Notes under the pieces: generated by a model | Seen by the model: the letters and a program-made list of their open reading frames with translations, nothing else | Database searches by the model: none | What the model was told of the DNA's origin: nothing | NCBI RefSeq assembly: GCF_946479965.1 | Contig: NZ_CAMLHX010000027.1 | Location: forward strand, 1-55,130 | DNA: 55,130 nt | Source of the DNA: an uncultured Mucilaginibacter sp. | GTDB lineage: Bacteria; Bacteroidota; Bacteroidia; Sphingobacteriales; Sphingobacteriaceae | Direction of reading: 5' to 3' | Program-made: the position numbers and the translations under genes | Part shown: positions 39,634 through 49,321 of the stretch, one piece after another | How positions within the stretch are numbered: the stretch's first letter is position 1 | Layout: the number at the start of each line of letters is the position of its first letter

Positions 39634-41772
39634 TTAATCCTGAACTAAAGAAAAATCTATCTGCTTTTTAGTAAGGTCAACATTTTTAACGCGGATCTTT
39701 ACCTCATCGCCCAAACGGTAAGTTTTCTTTTTCCGCTGACCGATGATGGCGTAATTTTTCTCGTCTAAAGTATAAAAATCATCAGAGATATCGCGCAAAC
39801 GGATCATGCCCTCGCATTTATTTTCAATTATCTCCACATACATACCCCATTCCGTAACACCAGAAATAACGCCTTCAAAAACGTTTCCAACCTGATCCTG
39901 AAGATATTCTGCCTGTTTGTATTTAACAGATGCGCGTTCAGCATCAGCCGCTCTTTTTTCCATCTGCGAGCTGTGCTGACACATTTTTTCATACATATCC
40001 TCGTTCACCGACTGGCCGCCGTTGAGATAATGCAACAATAAGCGGTGCACCATAACATCAGGATATCGACGGATAGGCGAGGTGAAGTGCGTGTAATAAT
40101 CAAACGCAAGGCCATAATGGCTGCTGGTTTTGGTGGTATAAATAGCCTTCGCCATTGAGCGTATGGCTAAATGGGTAAGCACGTTCTGTTCTTTTTTACC
40201 TTCCACATCTTCCATCAAGTGGTTTAGCGAGCGCGCTATATCTTTATCAGATTTTGTATTGATCTTATATCCAAACCGCGAAGCAAACTGCGCGAAACTG
40301 GCTAAAGCTTCAGGCTTAGGAGAATCATGAGCGCGATAAACAAAGGTATATTTTTGCTTGCCTTTGCCTTTTTTGGCGACAAACTCAGCAACCTTGCGGT
40401 TAGCTAACAGCATAAAATCTTCTATAAGCTTATGCGCGTCTTTACGTTCTTTTATGTAAACACCTGTCGGCTTTCCTTTCTCGTCCAGCTTAAACTTAAC
40501 TTCAGTAGTTTCAAAGCTGATGGCGCCATTTTTAAATTTGCGGTCGCGCAGGATATAAGCAAGTTCATTCAGCTTTAATATCTCATCCTTAAAGTCGCCT
40601 TCTTGTGCTTCAATAACTTCCTGCACTTCCTCGTAAGTAAAACGACGGTTGGAGTGAATTACCGTTTTGCCGAACCACTCGCTTTTAATGTTGGCTTGTT
40701 CATCCAGTTCAAATACGGCCGCAAAACACAGTTTGTCCTCATTAGGACGTAATGAACACAGTCCATTAGATAAGCGCTCAGGCAACATCGGTATCACCCT
40801 ATCAACCAGGTAAACAGACGTACCCCGCTCAAATGCTTCCTTATCCAACGCCGAATCAGGTATTATATAATGTGCTACATCGGCAATGTGCACGCCTACT
40901 TCATAATTGCCGTTTTCGAGTTTTTTAAGTGACAAGGCATCATCAAAATCCTTCGCATCAAAGGGGTCAATGGTGAAGGTGATAGTATCTCTAAAATCAC
41001 GTCGCTTGGCCACTTCGGCAGGGGTGATCTCTGCAGAGATTTGTTCCGCATCATGCTCAACCTCAGCCGGGAACGACAGCGGGAAGCCATATTCCGCAAG
41101 GATGGCGTTCATTTCCGTATCGTTCTCGCCCTGCTCGCCTAATACATGCTTAATGCGCCCAACCGGGTTGCGGGCACCCGCGGGCCAGTCGGTAATTTCT
41201 GCAACCGCTTTAATGCCGTTTTTTGCCGAATTGAGTTCGCTCATCGGTATAAAAATATCATGCATCATTTTGCGGTCGTCGGGTATCAGGAAAGCGTACC
41301 GTTCAGACATTTTTACAACGCCCGTAAACTCCATTTTGGCGCGCTGCAATATTTCTATTACTTCACCTTCCTGGCGGCGGCCCTTGCTTTTGGCGTATAC
41401 ATAAACTTTTACACGGTCGCCGTTAAGCGCATTGCGTAGTTTTCTTGGAGCAACAAAAATGTCGCTTTCGCCCTCTTCATCGGTAACTATAAAAGCTGAT
41501 CCGTCATTAGTAAGATCAACTTTACCTTCGACAAAAGTTTTAAGCTCAAGCAGCTGGAATTTGCCGGGCGACACTTCCTTTAGAACCTGCTTAAAAGCTT
41601 CGTCTTTCAGTATATCGCCTATCACATCCCGCGATTCAGGATCGCGGATATTCAATTTGGCCGATACTTGTTTATAATTTAATGGTGTATTTCCGTTTTG
41701 CTCAAAAACATCCAGCACAAGCTGGGTAAGCACTTTGTGTATAGATGAGTTGGTATTCTTTTTCTTAGACAT
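39634..41772 (-). CDS. rnr: Ribonuclease R
   Basis: A 3'-5' exoribonuclease of 712 residues from the ATG at 41772 (MSKKKNTN); eight further codons are open upstream. An N-terminal helix-turn-helix domain (KVLTQLVLDVFEQNGNTPLNYKQVS) precedes two cold-shock-like domains. The RNB catalytic domain shows DPFDAKDFDDALSLKKL, the four-aspartate centre, and RVIPMLPERLSNGLCSLRP. The C-terminal S1 domain is GNVFEGVISGVTEWGMYVEI. RNase R degrades structured RNA. A palindrome TTAAAACAT/ATGTTTTAA (41829-41857) lies upstream. Confidence 0.94.
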   Translation of the reverse strand: MSKKKNTNSSIHKVLTQLVLDVFEQNGNTPLNYKQVSAKLNIRDPESRDVIGDILKDEAFKQVLKEVSPGKFQLLELKTFVEGKVDLTNDGSAFIVTDEEGESDIFVAPRKLRNALNGDRVKVYVYAKSKGRRQEGEVIEILQRAKMEFTGVVKMSERYAFLIPDDRKMMHDIFIPMSELNSAKNGIKAVAEITDWPAGARNPVGRIKHVLGEQGENDTEMNAILAEYGFPLSFPAEVEHDAEQISAEITPAEVAKRRDFRDTITFTIDPFDAKDFDDALSLKKLENGNYEVGVHIADVAHYIIPDSALDKEAFERGTSVYLVDRVIPMLPERLSNGLCSLRPNEDKLCFAAVFELDEQANIKSEWFGKTVIHSNRRFTYEEVQEVIEAQEGDFKDEILKLNELAYILRDRKFKNGAISFETTEVKFKLDEKGKPTGVYIKERKDAHKLIEDFMLLANRKVAEFVAKKGKGKQKYTFVYRAHDSPKPEALASFAQFASRFGYKINTKSDKDIARSLNHLMEDVEGKKEQNVLTHLAIRSMAKAIYTTKTSSHYGLAFDYYTHFTSPIRRYPDVMVHRLLLHYLNGGQSVNEDMYEKMCQHSSQMEKRAADAERASVKYKQAEYLQDQVGNVFEGVISGVTEWGMYVEIIENKCEGMIRLRDISDDFYTLDEKNYAIIGQRKKKTYRLGDEVKIRVKNVDLTKKQIDFSLVQD

Positions 41773-41828
41773 AGGTAGATAAATTATTAATAGCAATTAA
41801 CCTTATTCGGGAACAAGATTCTTATATA

Positions 41829-41857
41829 TTAAAACATCAATTGCCGGTATGTTTTAA
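41829..41857. promoter_or_regulatory. Palindrome between the ABC ATPase and RNase R genes
   Basis: TTAAAACAT (41829-41837) and ATGTTTTAA (41849-41857) form a perfect 9-bp inverted repeat with an 11-base spacer, about 57 bp upstream of the RNase R start. It could be an operator or the end signal of the ABC gene; no T run follows. Confidence 0.35.
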
Positions 41858-41942
41858 CGATTTTAGTTGTGTCGATATTTTAACACAGTAAGGCAATGTT
41901 TTTTCGATAGTAGTCAAAGATAAACATTTATTTATGTAAGAA

Positions 41943-43643
41943 TTAAGCGCGTTCTCCTGGTATCGCGTCAATCAATTTCTGCGTGTACTCGTTTTTCGGA
42001 GACGAATAAATATCATCCGGATAGCCCGATTCAATGATCTCCCCCTTATTCATCACCATCATTCGGTCGGATATATGCCGTATAACCGCCAGATCATGTG
42101 AAATGAAAATGTAAGATAGGCCCAGCTCCAGCTGTAGCTCACGTATAAGGTTTAAAACCTGCGCCTGTACAGAAACATCCAGTGCAGATACGGATTCATC
42201 ACAAATGATAAATTTAGGCTGTAGCGCAAGTGCGCGCGCTATAACTATTCGTTGACGTTGCCCACCAGAAAACTCGTGCGGATAACGGTTAAAATGATCG
42301 GGAGAGAGGTTAACGCGCTCCAACAGGTCCATTACTTTCTGTCTGCGTTGAGCATTGCTGCTATAGAGACCATGTACCGTCAAAGGTTCCATTATAGATT
42401 GCCCAATGGTTTGCTGCGGATTTAGTGAGGAGTAAGGATCCTGAAAAATGATCTGCATATCTCGCCTCATTTCCCTAAGCGCTTCGCCCTTTAAACCTCT
42501 TACGTCGGTGCCATCAAAAATAATGCTTCCCGATGTAGGCTCTATCAAACGCAATATACTTCGCCCTAAAGTTGTTTTACCACAACCCGATTCGCCAACT
42601 AAACCCAGCGTTTCTCCGGGATATACTTCAAAACTTACGTCGTTGACAGCTTTGATGACCGTTTTATCGCGACTGAAAAGACCCCCGCTTTGGCCAAACC
42701 AGGTGCTTAAATTCTTTACTTTTAAAATTGGTTCTGCCGAGTAGAGCTTTTTTTGCCTTTCAGCTATCTCTCCGGGTTTATAGCTGTTCAATTCGCGTAT
42801 TGTATCAACAGTAGCAGATGCGTCAGCTAAAAAGTCGGCAATAACTGGGAGTTTTTTCAATCGAATATTTACCGAAGGCCTGCAAGCTAACAGGCCTTTT
42901 GTGTAGGGATGTTGCGGATTGTTAAATAGCGTATCAACATCGCCTTGTTCAACAATTTCTCCCTTATACATCACCAGTAATCGGTCGGCTATTTCACTAA
43001 CAACCCCCAGATCATGAGAGATGAATATCAAACTCATACCGCGCTGCTCCTTCAATTTATGCAGCAAGCTTAATATTGTTTTTTGTACCGTTACGTCCAG
43101 CGCGGTAGTAGGCTCATCGGCAATTAATATTTCCGGGTCGCAAGCCAGTGCCATGGCAATCATTACCCGCTGTTTTTGTCCGCCGGACAATTGGTGCGGA
43201 TAGCTATCAAATATGGCTTCAGGGCGGGGCAACTGCACCTCGTTGAACAATTGTATAGCTTTAGTTTTTGAGTCTGACTTGTTTAACCCGATGTGTAATT
43301 GAAGGGCTTCAACTAATTGGTAACCACAAGTTAATACCGGGTTAAGCGAGGTCATAGGCTCCTGAAAGATCATCGCGATTCTATTACCCCGAATAGCGCG
43401 CATCCGCTCCTCGCTTAACTCAAATAAGTTGATGTTTTCTAAGTTGGCCCTGCCTGATATGGTTGCACTTGTTGTACCCAACAGCCTCATTAAGGCAAGC
43501 GACGTTACTGATTTACCGGAGCCTGATTCGCCTACAATACCTAAAGTTTCGCCTTTATTGAGCGTAAAGCAGATATCATTAACAGCTTTAAAAACACCGT
43601 TTTGGGCGTTAAATTCAACTGTTAAATTGCTTACGTTCAGCAT
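41943..43643 (-). CDS. Double ABC ATPase for peptide/nickel-type importer
   Basis: Two ATP-binding domains fused in one 566-residue protein, as in YejF and GsiA of dipeptide-type importers. Domain 1: Walker A GESGSGKS, signature LSGGQKQR, Walker B ILIADEPT. Domain 2: Walker A GESGCGKT, signature FSGGQRQR, Walker B FIICDESVSALD. Each domain ends with an oligopeptide-type tail (NPQHPYTKGLLACRPS and SPKNEYTQKLIDAIPG). No permease or binding protein is near, so partners are elsewhere. Its ATG overlaps the exonuclease gene's TGA by one base. Confidence 0.92.
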   Translation of the reverse strand: MLNVSNLTVEFNAQNGVFKAVNDICFTLNKGETLGIVGESGSGKSVTSLALMRLLGTTSATISGRANLENINLFELSEERMRAIRGNRIAMIFQEPMTSLNPVLTCGYQLVEALQLHIGLNKSDSKTKAIQLFNEVQLPRPEAIFDSYPHQLSGGQKQRVMIAMALACDPEILIADEPTTALDVTVQKTILSLLHKLKEQRGMSLIFISHDLGVVSEIADRLLVMYKGEIVEQGDVDTLFNNPQHPYTKGLLACRPSVNIRLKKLPVIADFLADASATVDTIRELNSYKPGEIAERQKKLYSAEPILKVKNLSTWFGQSGGLFSRDKTVIKAVNDVSFEVYPGETLGLVGESGCGKTTLGRSILRLIEPTSGSIIFDGTDVRGLKGEALREMRRDMQIIFQDPYSSLNPQQTIGQSIMEPLTVHGLYSSNAQRRQKVMDLLERVNLSPDHFNRYPHEFSGGQRQRIVIARALALQPKFIICDESVSALDVSVQAQVLNLIRELQLELGLSYIFISHDLAVIRHISDRMMVMNKGEIIESGYPDDIYSSPKNEYTQKLIDAIPGERA

Positions 43644-44350
43644 CAGCCAACAATAGTTATATTCTCGTCTTCAATTAGTTCTTCGCCACGGTAACGCCTC
43701 AACAATTGGGCGGTTGCGACCACGTCCTTTTGGCAATAAGTACAAATGCGTTCCAGTTGGTTATCTTTCCAATAAACATCGCCCACCATACTGCCGTCAA
43801 TATCATCTTTTGGGGTAGGGATATTAAAAATAGTGGTAAGCAGGTTAAGCGAAGTATAGCTTTTATAGTCGCCAAACTTCCAAAGCTCCATAGTATCCAG
43901 GTGATTTATCTCCCAGGGCTTTTTGCCCGCTATCTCCAACTGCGATGGCAGCATAAGTCCATGTATCAACATACGGCGGCACAGGTACGGAAAATCGAAC
44001 TCTTTGCCGTTATGAGCACACAACACAAGCGTATTGGGCTGCCCTTTAAGCATTTTTGTGAAGCTGATAAGCACTTCGCGTTCGTCATCACCGGCAAACG
44101 ATTTTATGCGTAAGCCCGTGTTTTTGCCACCGGTAAAAATGCCTACAGAAATGCATATTATTTTACCAAACTCGGCCCAAATGCCCGCGCTTTTATAAAA
44201 GTTCTCGGCGGTTTCCTCTTTTCTGTTGTACAGCGTTTTCTTATCCCAAAGAATTTTTAAATTATCAGGTACATCGGCGTAGGTACTATATTGCGGAACA
44301 GTCTCAATATCAAGCACCATTAAATTACTCAGATCGTATTGCTCAAGCAT
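43643..44350 (-). CDS. DEDD-type 3'-5' exonuclease-like protein
   Basis: A 235-residue RNase-H-fold protein of the DnaQ/PolB-like exonuclease group (predicted PolB exonuclease-like 2). The motifs are Asp14 and Glu16 in LMVLDIETVP, HNGKEFDFPYLCRRML (second Asp) and YCQKDVVATAQLLRRY (third Asp), which fits a DEDDy metal centre. No polymerase domain is fused. Its stop overlaps the ABC ATPase start, so the two are co-translated, an unusual pair without an evident shared function. Confidence 0.82.
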   Translation of the reverse strand: MLEQYDLSNLMVLDIETVPQYSTYADVPDNLKILWDKKTLYNRKEETAENFYKSAGIWAEFGKIICISVGIFTGGKNTGLRIKSFAGDDEREVLISFTKMLKGQPNTLVLCAHNGKEFDFPYLCRRMLIHGLMLPSQLEIAGKKPWEINHLDTMELWKFGDYKSYTSLNLLTTIFNIPTPKDDIDGSMVGDVYWKDNQLERICTYCQKDVVATAQLLRRYRGEELIEDENITIVG

Positions 44351-44426
44351 AAATAAAATGCAAATTTATCAATGGCAATATAGCAATTGTAGAAGAGCTT
44401 GCCGAATGCAGCCGGTATAAAATAAT

Positions 44427-44455
44427 AAAGGGCATCCATTGGGACGCCCTTTGTT
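44427..44455 (-). terminator. Intrinsic terminator of the YhcH-like gene
   Basis: AAAGGGC (44427-44433) and GCCCTTT (44446-44452) form a stem with further inner pairs. On the minus strand it is followed by an AT-rich stretch. It separates the YhcH-like gene from the exonuclease gene. Confidence 0.65.
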
Positions 44456-44476
44456 ATTTTTCGTAATGCTTTGCTG

Positions 44477-45100
44477 TTATAATTGAGCGGCTTTTACTTT
44501 TACCACTATCTTTTTATCTCTATCAGGTCCGTCGTCGGTTTTAATAGCCGGGCGATGTGATGTTTTAGGGAAAAATATTAATAGGGTGTCCGGATCGCCT
44601 TCAAAGTACTCACCAGGCAATGAGCTTTCATAAAAACCAATATCAGTTCCCGCGTTAAACGGTGTTGCCCACTTCGCATCTGCGGGCGGTTTCATTATGC
44701 CCATTTTCTCTTTCCCGCTTATAACCAATTGCAGGTCGATATATTTTTCGTGTACTTCCCATCTGCTCACTTCAAAAGTTTTTAAAGGGCCATTAGTTGT
44801 AATACCATAAGCATTGGTTCCGCTTACCGGTTTGGTACCATTGGGCAGCTCTTGCAGATTGGTAGTAGCTAAATAAGTAAAAACGCTGTCCCACAATGGT
44901 TTGTTGGCATGATATTGAGCGGCAAACTGAACAAGATCCACACTTGGTGAAAGTTTTGGTTTAAAACCATTACGCCATTCCCCTTTATCGGCCCAGGCTT
45001 TCGCGGTTTTTTCTGTCCATTTAGTTTGCGAAAATGCTGTGTTCGCGGCTATACCTAAAATTATAAGGCAAACCAGTTTGTAGATGATCGTTCTTCTCAT
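44477..45100 (-). CDS. YhcH/YjgK/YiaL-family sugar-associated protein, exported
   Basis: A 207-residue protein with a signal peptide (LVCLIILGIAANTAFSQ), which most YhcH relatives lack. The DUF386 cupin-like core has RWEVHEKYIDLQLVISGKEKMG and the end FFPKTSHRPAIKTDDGPDRDKKIVVKV, with His and Glu residues that bind metal in family structures. Relatives go with sialic-acid or uronate catabolism. It is divergent from the mannonate-type SDR gene. The palindrome TTCACT-TTAG-AGTGAA (45122-45137) lies in its promoter region. Confidence 0.85.
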   Translation of the reverse strand: MRRTIIYKLVCLIILGIAANTAFSQTKWTEKTAKAWADKGEWRNGFKPKLSPSVDLVQFAAQYHANKPLWDSVFTYLATTNLQELPNGTKPVSGTNAYGITTNGPLKTFEVSRWEVHEKYIDLQLVISGKEKMGIMKPPADAKWATPFNAGTDIGFYESSLPGEYFEGDPDTLLIFFPKTSHRPAIKTDDGPDRDKKIVVKVKAAQL

Positions 45101-45121
45101 GTTTAAAATTCTATTGTAAGG

Positions 45122-45137
45122 TTCACTTTAGAGTGAA
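45122..45137. promoter_or_regulatory. Palindrome in the divergent uronate-gene promoter region
   Basis: TTCACT and AGTGAA form a 6-bp inverted repeat around TTAG, 22 bp upstream of the YhcH-like start. The 45101-45395 gap also holds a direct repeat AATTGTAAA. Either could be a LacI-type operator; the LacI gene itself is at 47629. No gene lies in this gap. Confidence 0.3.
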
Positions 45138-45395
45138 ATAATTGGATTGATAGACCAATAATACGAGTATTAGTTTAAAATAGGGAAGCGCCAGGGTAAA
45201 ATTTATGCTATACTAACACAGATCAAACCTTTTTGCCTATTTCGATTTCGTAAAAATTAAGCCCCTGTATGCTTTTTAATTATGGTAAGTAATTGTAAAA
45301 TTGCCAATTGTAAACCAATGCAGTCTGTTTATTTTTTACTTAGCCGATGGTGTTTAAGTGGATTGTATTGCTAAATTTATAAACACAAAATATTA

Positions 45396-46214
45396 ATGGA
45401 AGACAAATTCTCATTAGCAGGGAAAGTAATTATAGTAACAGGTGGAACCGGAATATTAGGCAACTCCTTTGTAAATGGTATAGTAGAGGCAGGCGGCGCT
45501 GTGGGCATTTTAGGCAGAAATGCCGCTGTCGCTGAAGAGCGGGCGGATGCCATAAACAAAAACGGAGGCAAAGCTATTGCACTGGTTGCCGACGCATTGG
45601 ATGAAGCCGCTTTAATAGCTGCTAAAGACAAAGTAATTGCGGCTTTCGGCAAAGTTGATGGTTTGGTAAACGGTGCAGGCGGTAATATACCCGAAGGGGT
45701 TTTAATGCCCGATCAGGACCTGTTTGGGATGAATATAGCAGGTATGAAAAAGGCAATGGATCTGAACCTGTGGGGTACTATACTGCCAACACAGGTATTC
45801 GGTAAAGCTATACATGATACGGCTGGTAAGGGCAGCATTGTTAATATATCATCAATGAACTCAAAGCGTGCTACTACCCGTGTTTTAGGTTATAACATGG
45901 GTAAGGCAGCAGTTGATTGTTATAACCAATGGTATGCAGTAGAGTTAGCCAACAGATATGGCGATGCCATCAGGATGAATGCCATTGCCCCCGGTTTTTT
46001 CCTAACGGAGCAAAACCGGAACTTGCTTACAAAACCCGAAGGTGGATACACAGAAAGAGGCGAAAAAGCGATCAGGCAAACACCATTTAACCGCTTTGGC
46101 CATCCGGATGAATTGATAGGGGCATTGGTTTGGCTGTTAAGCGATGCGTCGAAATTTGTAACCGGCTCAATGGTTTGCGTTGACGGGGGATTCTCCATAT
46201 TTGGAGGCGTTTAA
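45396..46214 (+). CDS. SDR oxidoreductase, mannonate-oxidoreductase type
   Basis: A 272-residue NAD-dependent SDR enzyme. The cofactor motif is TGGTGILG near residue 16, and the active site is SIVNISSMN and YNMGK (Ser, Tyr, Lys). The end DGGFSIFGGV and GGYTERGEKAIRQTPFNRFG are as in D-mannonate oxidoreductase-like SDRs of Bacteroidota, which interconvert fructuronate and mannonate. It is followed by an ExuT-like transporter and a LacI regulator, a uronate catabolism setting. The exact substrate is inferred from context. Confidence 0.85.
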   Translation: MEDKFSLAGKVIIVTGGTGILGNSFVNGIVEAGGAVGILGRNAAVAEERADAINKNGGKAIALVADALDEAALIAAKDKVIAAFGKVDGLVNGAGGNIPEGVLMPDQDLFGMNIAGMKKAMDLNLWGTILPTQVFGKAIHDTAGKGSIVNISSMNSKRATTRVLGYNMGKAAVDCYNQWYAVELANRYGDAIRMNAIAPGFFLTEQNRNLLTKPEGGYTERGEKAIRQTPFNRFGHPDELIGALVWLLSDASKFVTGSMVCVDGGFSIFGGV

Positions 46215-46272
46215 TTGCCAATAGTATTTAAATTATATATTGCGCCCCATAAGGCGTTGTTATTTAACCAAA

Positions 46273-47583
46273 ATGAACCAAACAAAAACAGGTAACTATC
46301 GCTGGACGATTTGCGCGCTTCTCTTTTTTGCTACTACTGTTAATTATCTTGACAGGGCGGTAATTAGCTTGTTGAAATCAGACCTCACCAAAGAGTTTAG
46401 CTGGGACGACGGCGATTATGCCAATATCGAGATCGCGTTTAAGGTGTCTTATGCACTTGGTTTGTTACTTTCGGGAAGACTGATAGATAAGTTAGGAACA
46501 AAGATGGGCTACTTTTGGGCCACCTTTTTATGGAGCGTTTCAGCAGTTTGCCATGCATTTGCCAACAGCACCCTGGGCTTTGCTGTGGTGCGTTCAGCAC
46601 TGGGGTTAAGCGAATCGGGGAATTTTCCGGCGGCGGTAAAGACAACTGCCGAGTGGTTTCCAAAAAAGGAACGGGCATTTGCAACTGGTATATTTAATTC
46701 GGGCGCTAACATCGGTGCTATTGTAGCGCCTCTAACCGTTCCGTTCATTGCCGTAGCCTGGGGATGGAAATGGGCCTTTATTATCACCGGTTCTGTGGGT
46801 ATTGTATGGCTGATACTATGGTTGATATTTTATGAGATACCAACCAGGCAAAAAAGGGTAACACAGGCTGAATTAGACTATATCAACAGTGATATGGACG
46901 AGAAAGATAAAGCCGATAAGTTAAAAGAACATACCAAAGTTTCATGGTTTCAGTTGCTTAAGTATAAGCAAACCTGGGCTTTCTCTGTAGGTAAGTTTTT
47001 AACTGATCCTGTATGGTGGTTCTATCTTTTCTGGTTACCCGATTTTTTAGAAAGTCAGTACGGTTTAAAGGGAACTCAAATAGCTTTGCCCGTTGCATTG
47101 GTTTACACTATTTCAACCTTTGGCAGCGTGTTTGGTGGTTATCTTCCAAAAAAACTTATTGAGAATAATTGGCCCGCATTTAAGGCGCGTAAAACATCTA
47201 TGCTTATATATGCCATAGCTGTTATACCTATTGTTTTTGCTCAATTGTTGGGCAGCATAAATATGTGGCTGGCTGTTTTAATAATTGGTTTGGCAACATC
47301 TGCCCACCAGGCCTGGAGCGCAAATATATTTACAACGGTGTCAGACATGTTTCCTAAAAAAGTAGTTGGTTCAATTACCGGTATCGGCGGGATGTTTGGC
47401 TCTGCGGGTAGTGTATTGCTGTCATGGCTGGTGCAGAAAAAAATGTTTATGCATTATCGTGCAATTGATCAAATAGAAACCGCATATTACATCATGTTTT
47501 TTGTATGCGGAGCGGCTTATTTATTAGCTTGGTGTATTATGCATTTCCTGGTACCGAAGATGAAACAGGTTGACTTGGATTAA
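46273..47583 (+). CDS. MFS hexuronate transporter (ExuT/ACS-like)
   Basis: A 436-residue, 12-helix MFS protein from the ATG at 46273; eleven upstream codons begin with TTG at 46240 and are not used. The anion:cation symporter signature is visible: ATTVNYLDRAVISLL in TM1, SGRLIDKLGTKMGYFWATF and LGLSESGNFPAAVKTTAEWF with GSIFNSG-like AFATGIFNSGANIGAI. This fits the ExuT/GarP group that imports glucuronate, galacturonate or hexarates with H+. It lies 58 bp after the SDR gene and 45 bp before the LacI gene. Confidence 0.88.
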   Translation: MNQTKTGNYRWTICALLFFATTVNYLDRAVISLLKSDLTKEFSWDDGDYANIEIAFKVSYALGLLLSGRLIDKLGTKMGYFWATFLWSVSAVCHAFANSTLGFAVVRSALGLSESGNFPAAVKTTAEWFPKKERAFATGIFNSGANIGAIVAPLTVPFIAVAWGWKWAFIITGSVGIVWLILWLIFYEIPTRQKRVTQAELDYINSDMDEKDKADKLKEHTKVSWFQLLKYKQTWAFSVGKFLTDPVWWFYLFWLPDFLESQYGLKGTQIALPVALVYTISTFGSVFGGYLPKKLIENNWPAFKARKTSMLIYAIAVIPIVFAQLLGSINMWLAVLIIGLATSAHQAWSANIFTTVSDMFPKKVVGSITGIGGMFGSAGSVLLSWLVQKKMFMHYRAIDQIETAYYIMFFVCGAAYLLAWCIMHFLVPKMKQVDLD

Positions 47584-47595
47584 ATATTAGTATTA

Positions 47596-47603
47596 TATAT
47601 TTG
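47596..47603 (+). promoter_or_regulatory. -7 box of the LacI gene
   Basis: TATATTTG matches TAnnTTTG fully and lies 25 bp before the LacI-family ATG at 47629. So the regulator has its own promoter besides read-through from the transporter gene. Confidence 0.5.
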
Positions 47604-47628
47604 TATATAGTTTTAACAACACAGATTT

Positions 47629-48666
47629 ATGAGTAGTTACAAAGCCTTAACAATGAATGATATTGCGAAAGCATTAAATCTTTCTGCGTCAACGGTTTCC
47701 AAAGCGCTTAGCGATAGCTACGAAATCAGTGAGAAAACCAAGCAACTGGTTAACGACTACGCTAAGCAAAATAATTATCGCCCCAATTTAATTGCCCAAA
47801 GTCTTAAACAAGGCCATAGCAACTCTATTGGAGTAGTGGTAGCTTCTGTTGATAATCCTTTCTTTTCACAGATAATAAACGGCATAGAATCAGTTGCATA
47901 TGCCGAGGGTTACAACATTATTATCACCCAGACGCATGAGTCGCATGAGTTGGAGGTACAAAACGTTAATCACCTGGCACACAGATCGGTTGATGGAATG
48001 CTTGTTGCTATCTCAACAGAAACGCAAAATATAGAACACCTTAAAAAACTGCAGCAACAGGGCTTGCCTATTATATTTTTTGACCGTGTAACCGATGATA
48101 TGGATACCCACAAGGTTACAGTTGAAAACTTTAAAAGCGCCTACGACTCTACCGCATATCTGATTAGTTTGGGTTATAAAAGAATAGCGCATATAACATC
48201 TTCTGATGATACATCTGTTATGCGGGAACGCTTAGCCGGGTATGAAAAGGCATTAGCTGACAATGGTGTTAAAGTAGATCAGGATCTGATAAAGCACTGC
48301 TTCGCTACCGGACGTGACAGGGTCAAGTTAAAAGAAGCTTTAGACGAGTTATTTGCGTTAAAGCAACCACCCGATGTTATCTTTTCAGCTTTTGACAAAA
48401 TAACCACAGTTACGCTATCGCTGCTTCACGAAATGAAGAAATCAGTGCCCGAAGATGTAGCTTTACTTGGTTTCACTAACACCATACTGGCCGATATTTT
48501 AAATCCTCCGCTTACAAGCATAACGCAACCAGGTTTTGAGATGGGAAAAGAAGCTACCAGAATGCTTATTCACTTAATAAAGGACGAACATTTGGTAACG
48601 AAGTTTGAAACTATAGTTTTACCCACCGAGTTGGTGGTACGTGATTCTTGTCCGTCTAAAAAGTAA
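47629..48666 (+). CDS. LacI-family transcriptional regulator
   Basis: A 345-residue repressor. The N-terminal helix-turn-helix and hinge are MNDIAKALNLSASTVSKALS then YRPNLIAQSLKQGHSNSIGVV. The periplasmic-binding-protein-like ligand domain follows with two lobes (VASVDNPFFSQIINGIESVA, and DVIFSAFDKITTVTLSLLHEMKK). It closes the SDR-MFS-LacI run, so it probably represses those genes and the divergent YhcH-like gene until a uronate or related metabolite binds. Confidence 0.92.
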   Translation: MSSYKALTMNDIAKALNLSASTVSKALSDSYEISEKTKQLVNDYAKQNNYRPNLIAQSLKQGHSNSIGVVVASVDNPFFSQIINGIESVAYAEGYNIIITQTHESHELEVQNVNHLAHRSVDGMLVAISTETQNIEHLKKLQQQGLPIIFFDRVTDDMDTHKVTVENFKSAYDSTAYLISLGYKRIAHITSSDDTSVMRERLAGYEKALADNGVKVDQDLIKHCFATGRDRVKLKEALDELFALKQPPDVIFSAFDKITTVTLSLLHEMKKSVPEDVALLGFTNTILADILNPPLTSITQPGFEMGKEATRMLIHLIKDEHLVTKFETIVLPTELVVRDSCPSKK

Positions 48667-48748
48667 GTTCTAGTTTCTTCATACCTGAATGTTTTTGCTT
48701 AAAACAAAAGCAAATGCTTTTTACTTATAGTTTTAAACAACCGATATC

Positions 48749-49321
48749 ATGAAAAAGATCATATTTACATTACTATTTGGCGCTGTAATAAGCTTTTCAG
48801 CATCTGCACAGTTATTACCCAAATTTCAATTTGGTGTTAAAGGCGGGGTAAACTTAACCAGTCTGTCCAAATCGGGCACATTCAATAGTGATAATCAGGC
48901 GGGTTATTTAGGAGGTATTTGGATGCGTTTTGGGGCGCTGGGTTTCAATGTTCAGCCCGAAGCCTATGTAACAAGTAAAAATGTCACTGTAGATGGCAGT
49001 AACGCCAAATTCACCAGCCTTGATGTGCCGGTGCTGATTGGTGGTAAAGTAGGCGCGCTTGGCTTTGGTACAAGATTCTATACAGGTCCGGTTTTATCAT
49101 TTGCCATTAATAAAGACCAGAGTTTTGGTACCGCTGCTGCAAATGCCGCAAAGCTTAATTATAAAGATCAAAATTTCGCGTGGACATTGGGAGCAGGAGT
49201 GGATATACAAAAAATATCAATAGATCTGCGCTACGAAAAAGGTCTCACCAAACAGGAATATGGCACAGGCTCAACGAAAATTAACTTGTTTAACCTGTCC
49301 TTGGGTTATCGGTTATTCTAA
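48749..49321 (+). CDS. PorT-like outer-membrane beta-barrel protein
   Basis: A 190-residue exported protein with signal peptide ending near SFSASAQ. The rest is alternating strands with an aromatic C-terminus (INLFNLSLGYRLF), typical of outer-membrane beta-barrels, and FGVKGGVNLTSLSKSG near the start as in the PorT/OMP_b-brl family of Bacteroidota. The channel or binding role is unknown. Its stop overlaps the tail of the convergent DUF3667 gene by 4 bases. Confidence 0.8.
   Translation: MKKIIFTLLFGAVISFSASAQLLPKFQFGVKGGVNLTSLSKSGTFNSDNQAGYLGGIWMRFGALGFNVQPEAYVTSKNVTVDGSNAKFTSLDVPVLIGGKVGALGFGTRFYTGPVLSFAINKDQSFGTAAANAAKLNYKDQNFAWTLGAGVDIQKISIDLRYEKGLTKQEYGTGSTKINLFNLSLGYRLF

Noticed and set aside
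40907..41404. 165-residue plus-strand open frame
   Set aside because: It lies wholly inside RNase R on the other strand and has a Ser/Arg-rich composition typical of antisense frames.
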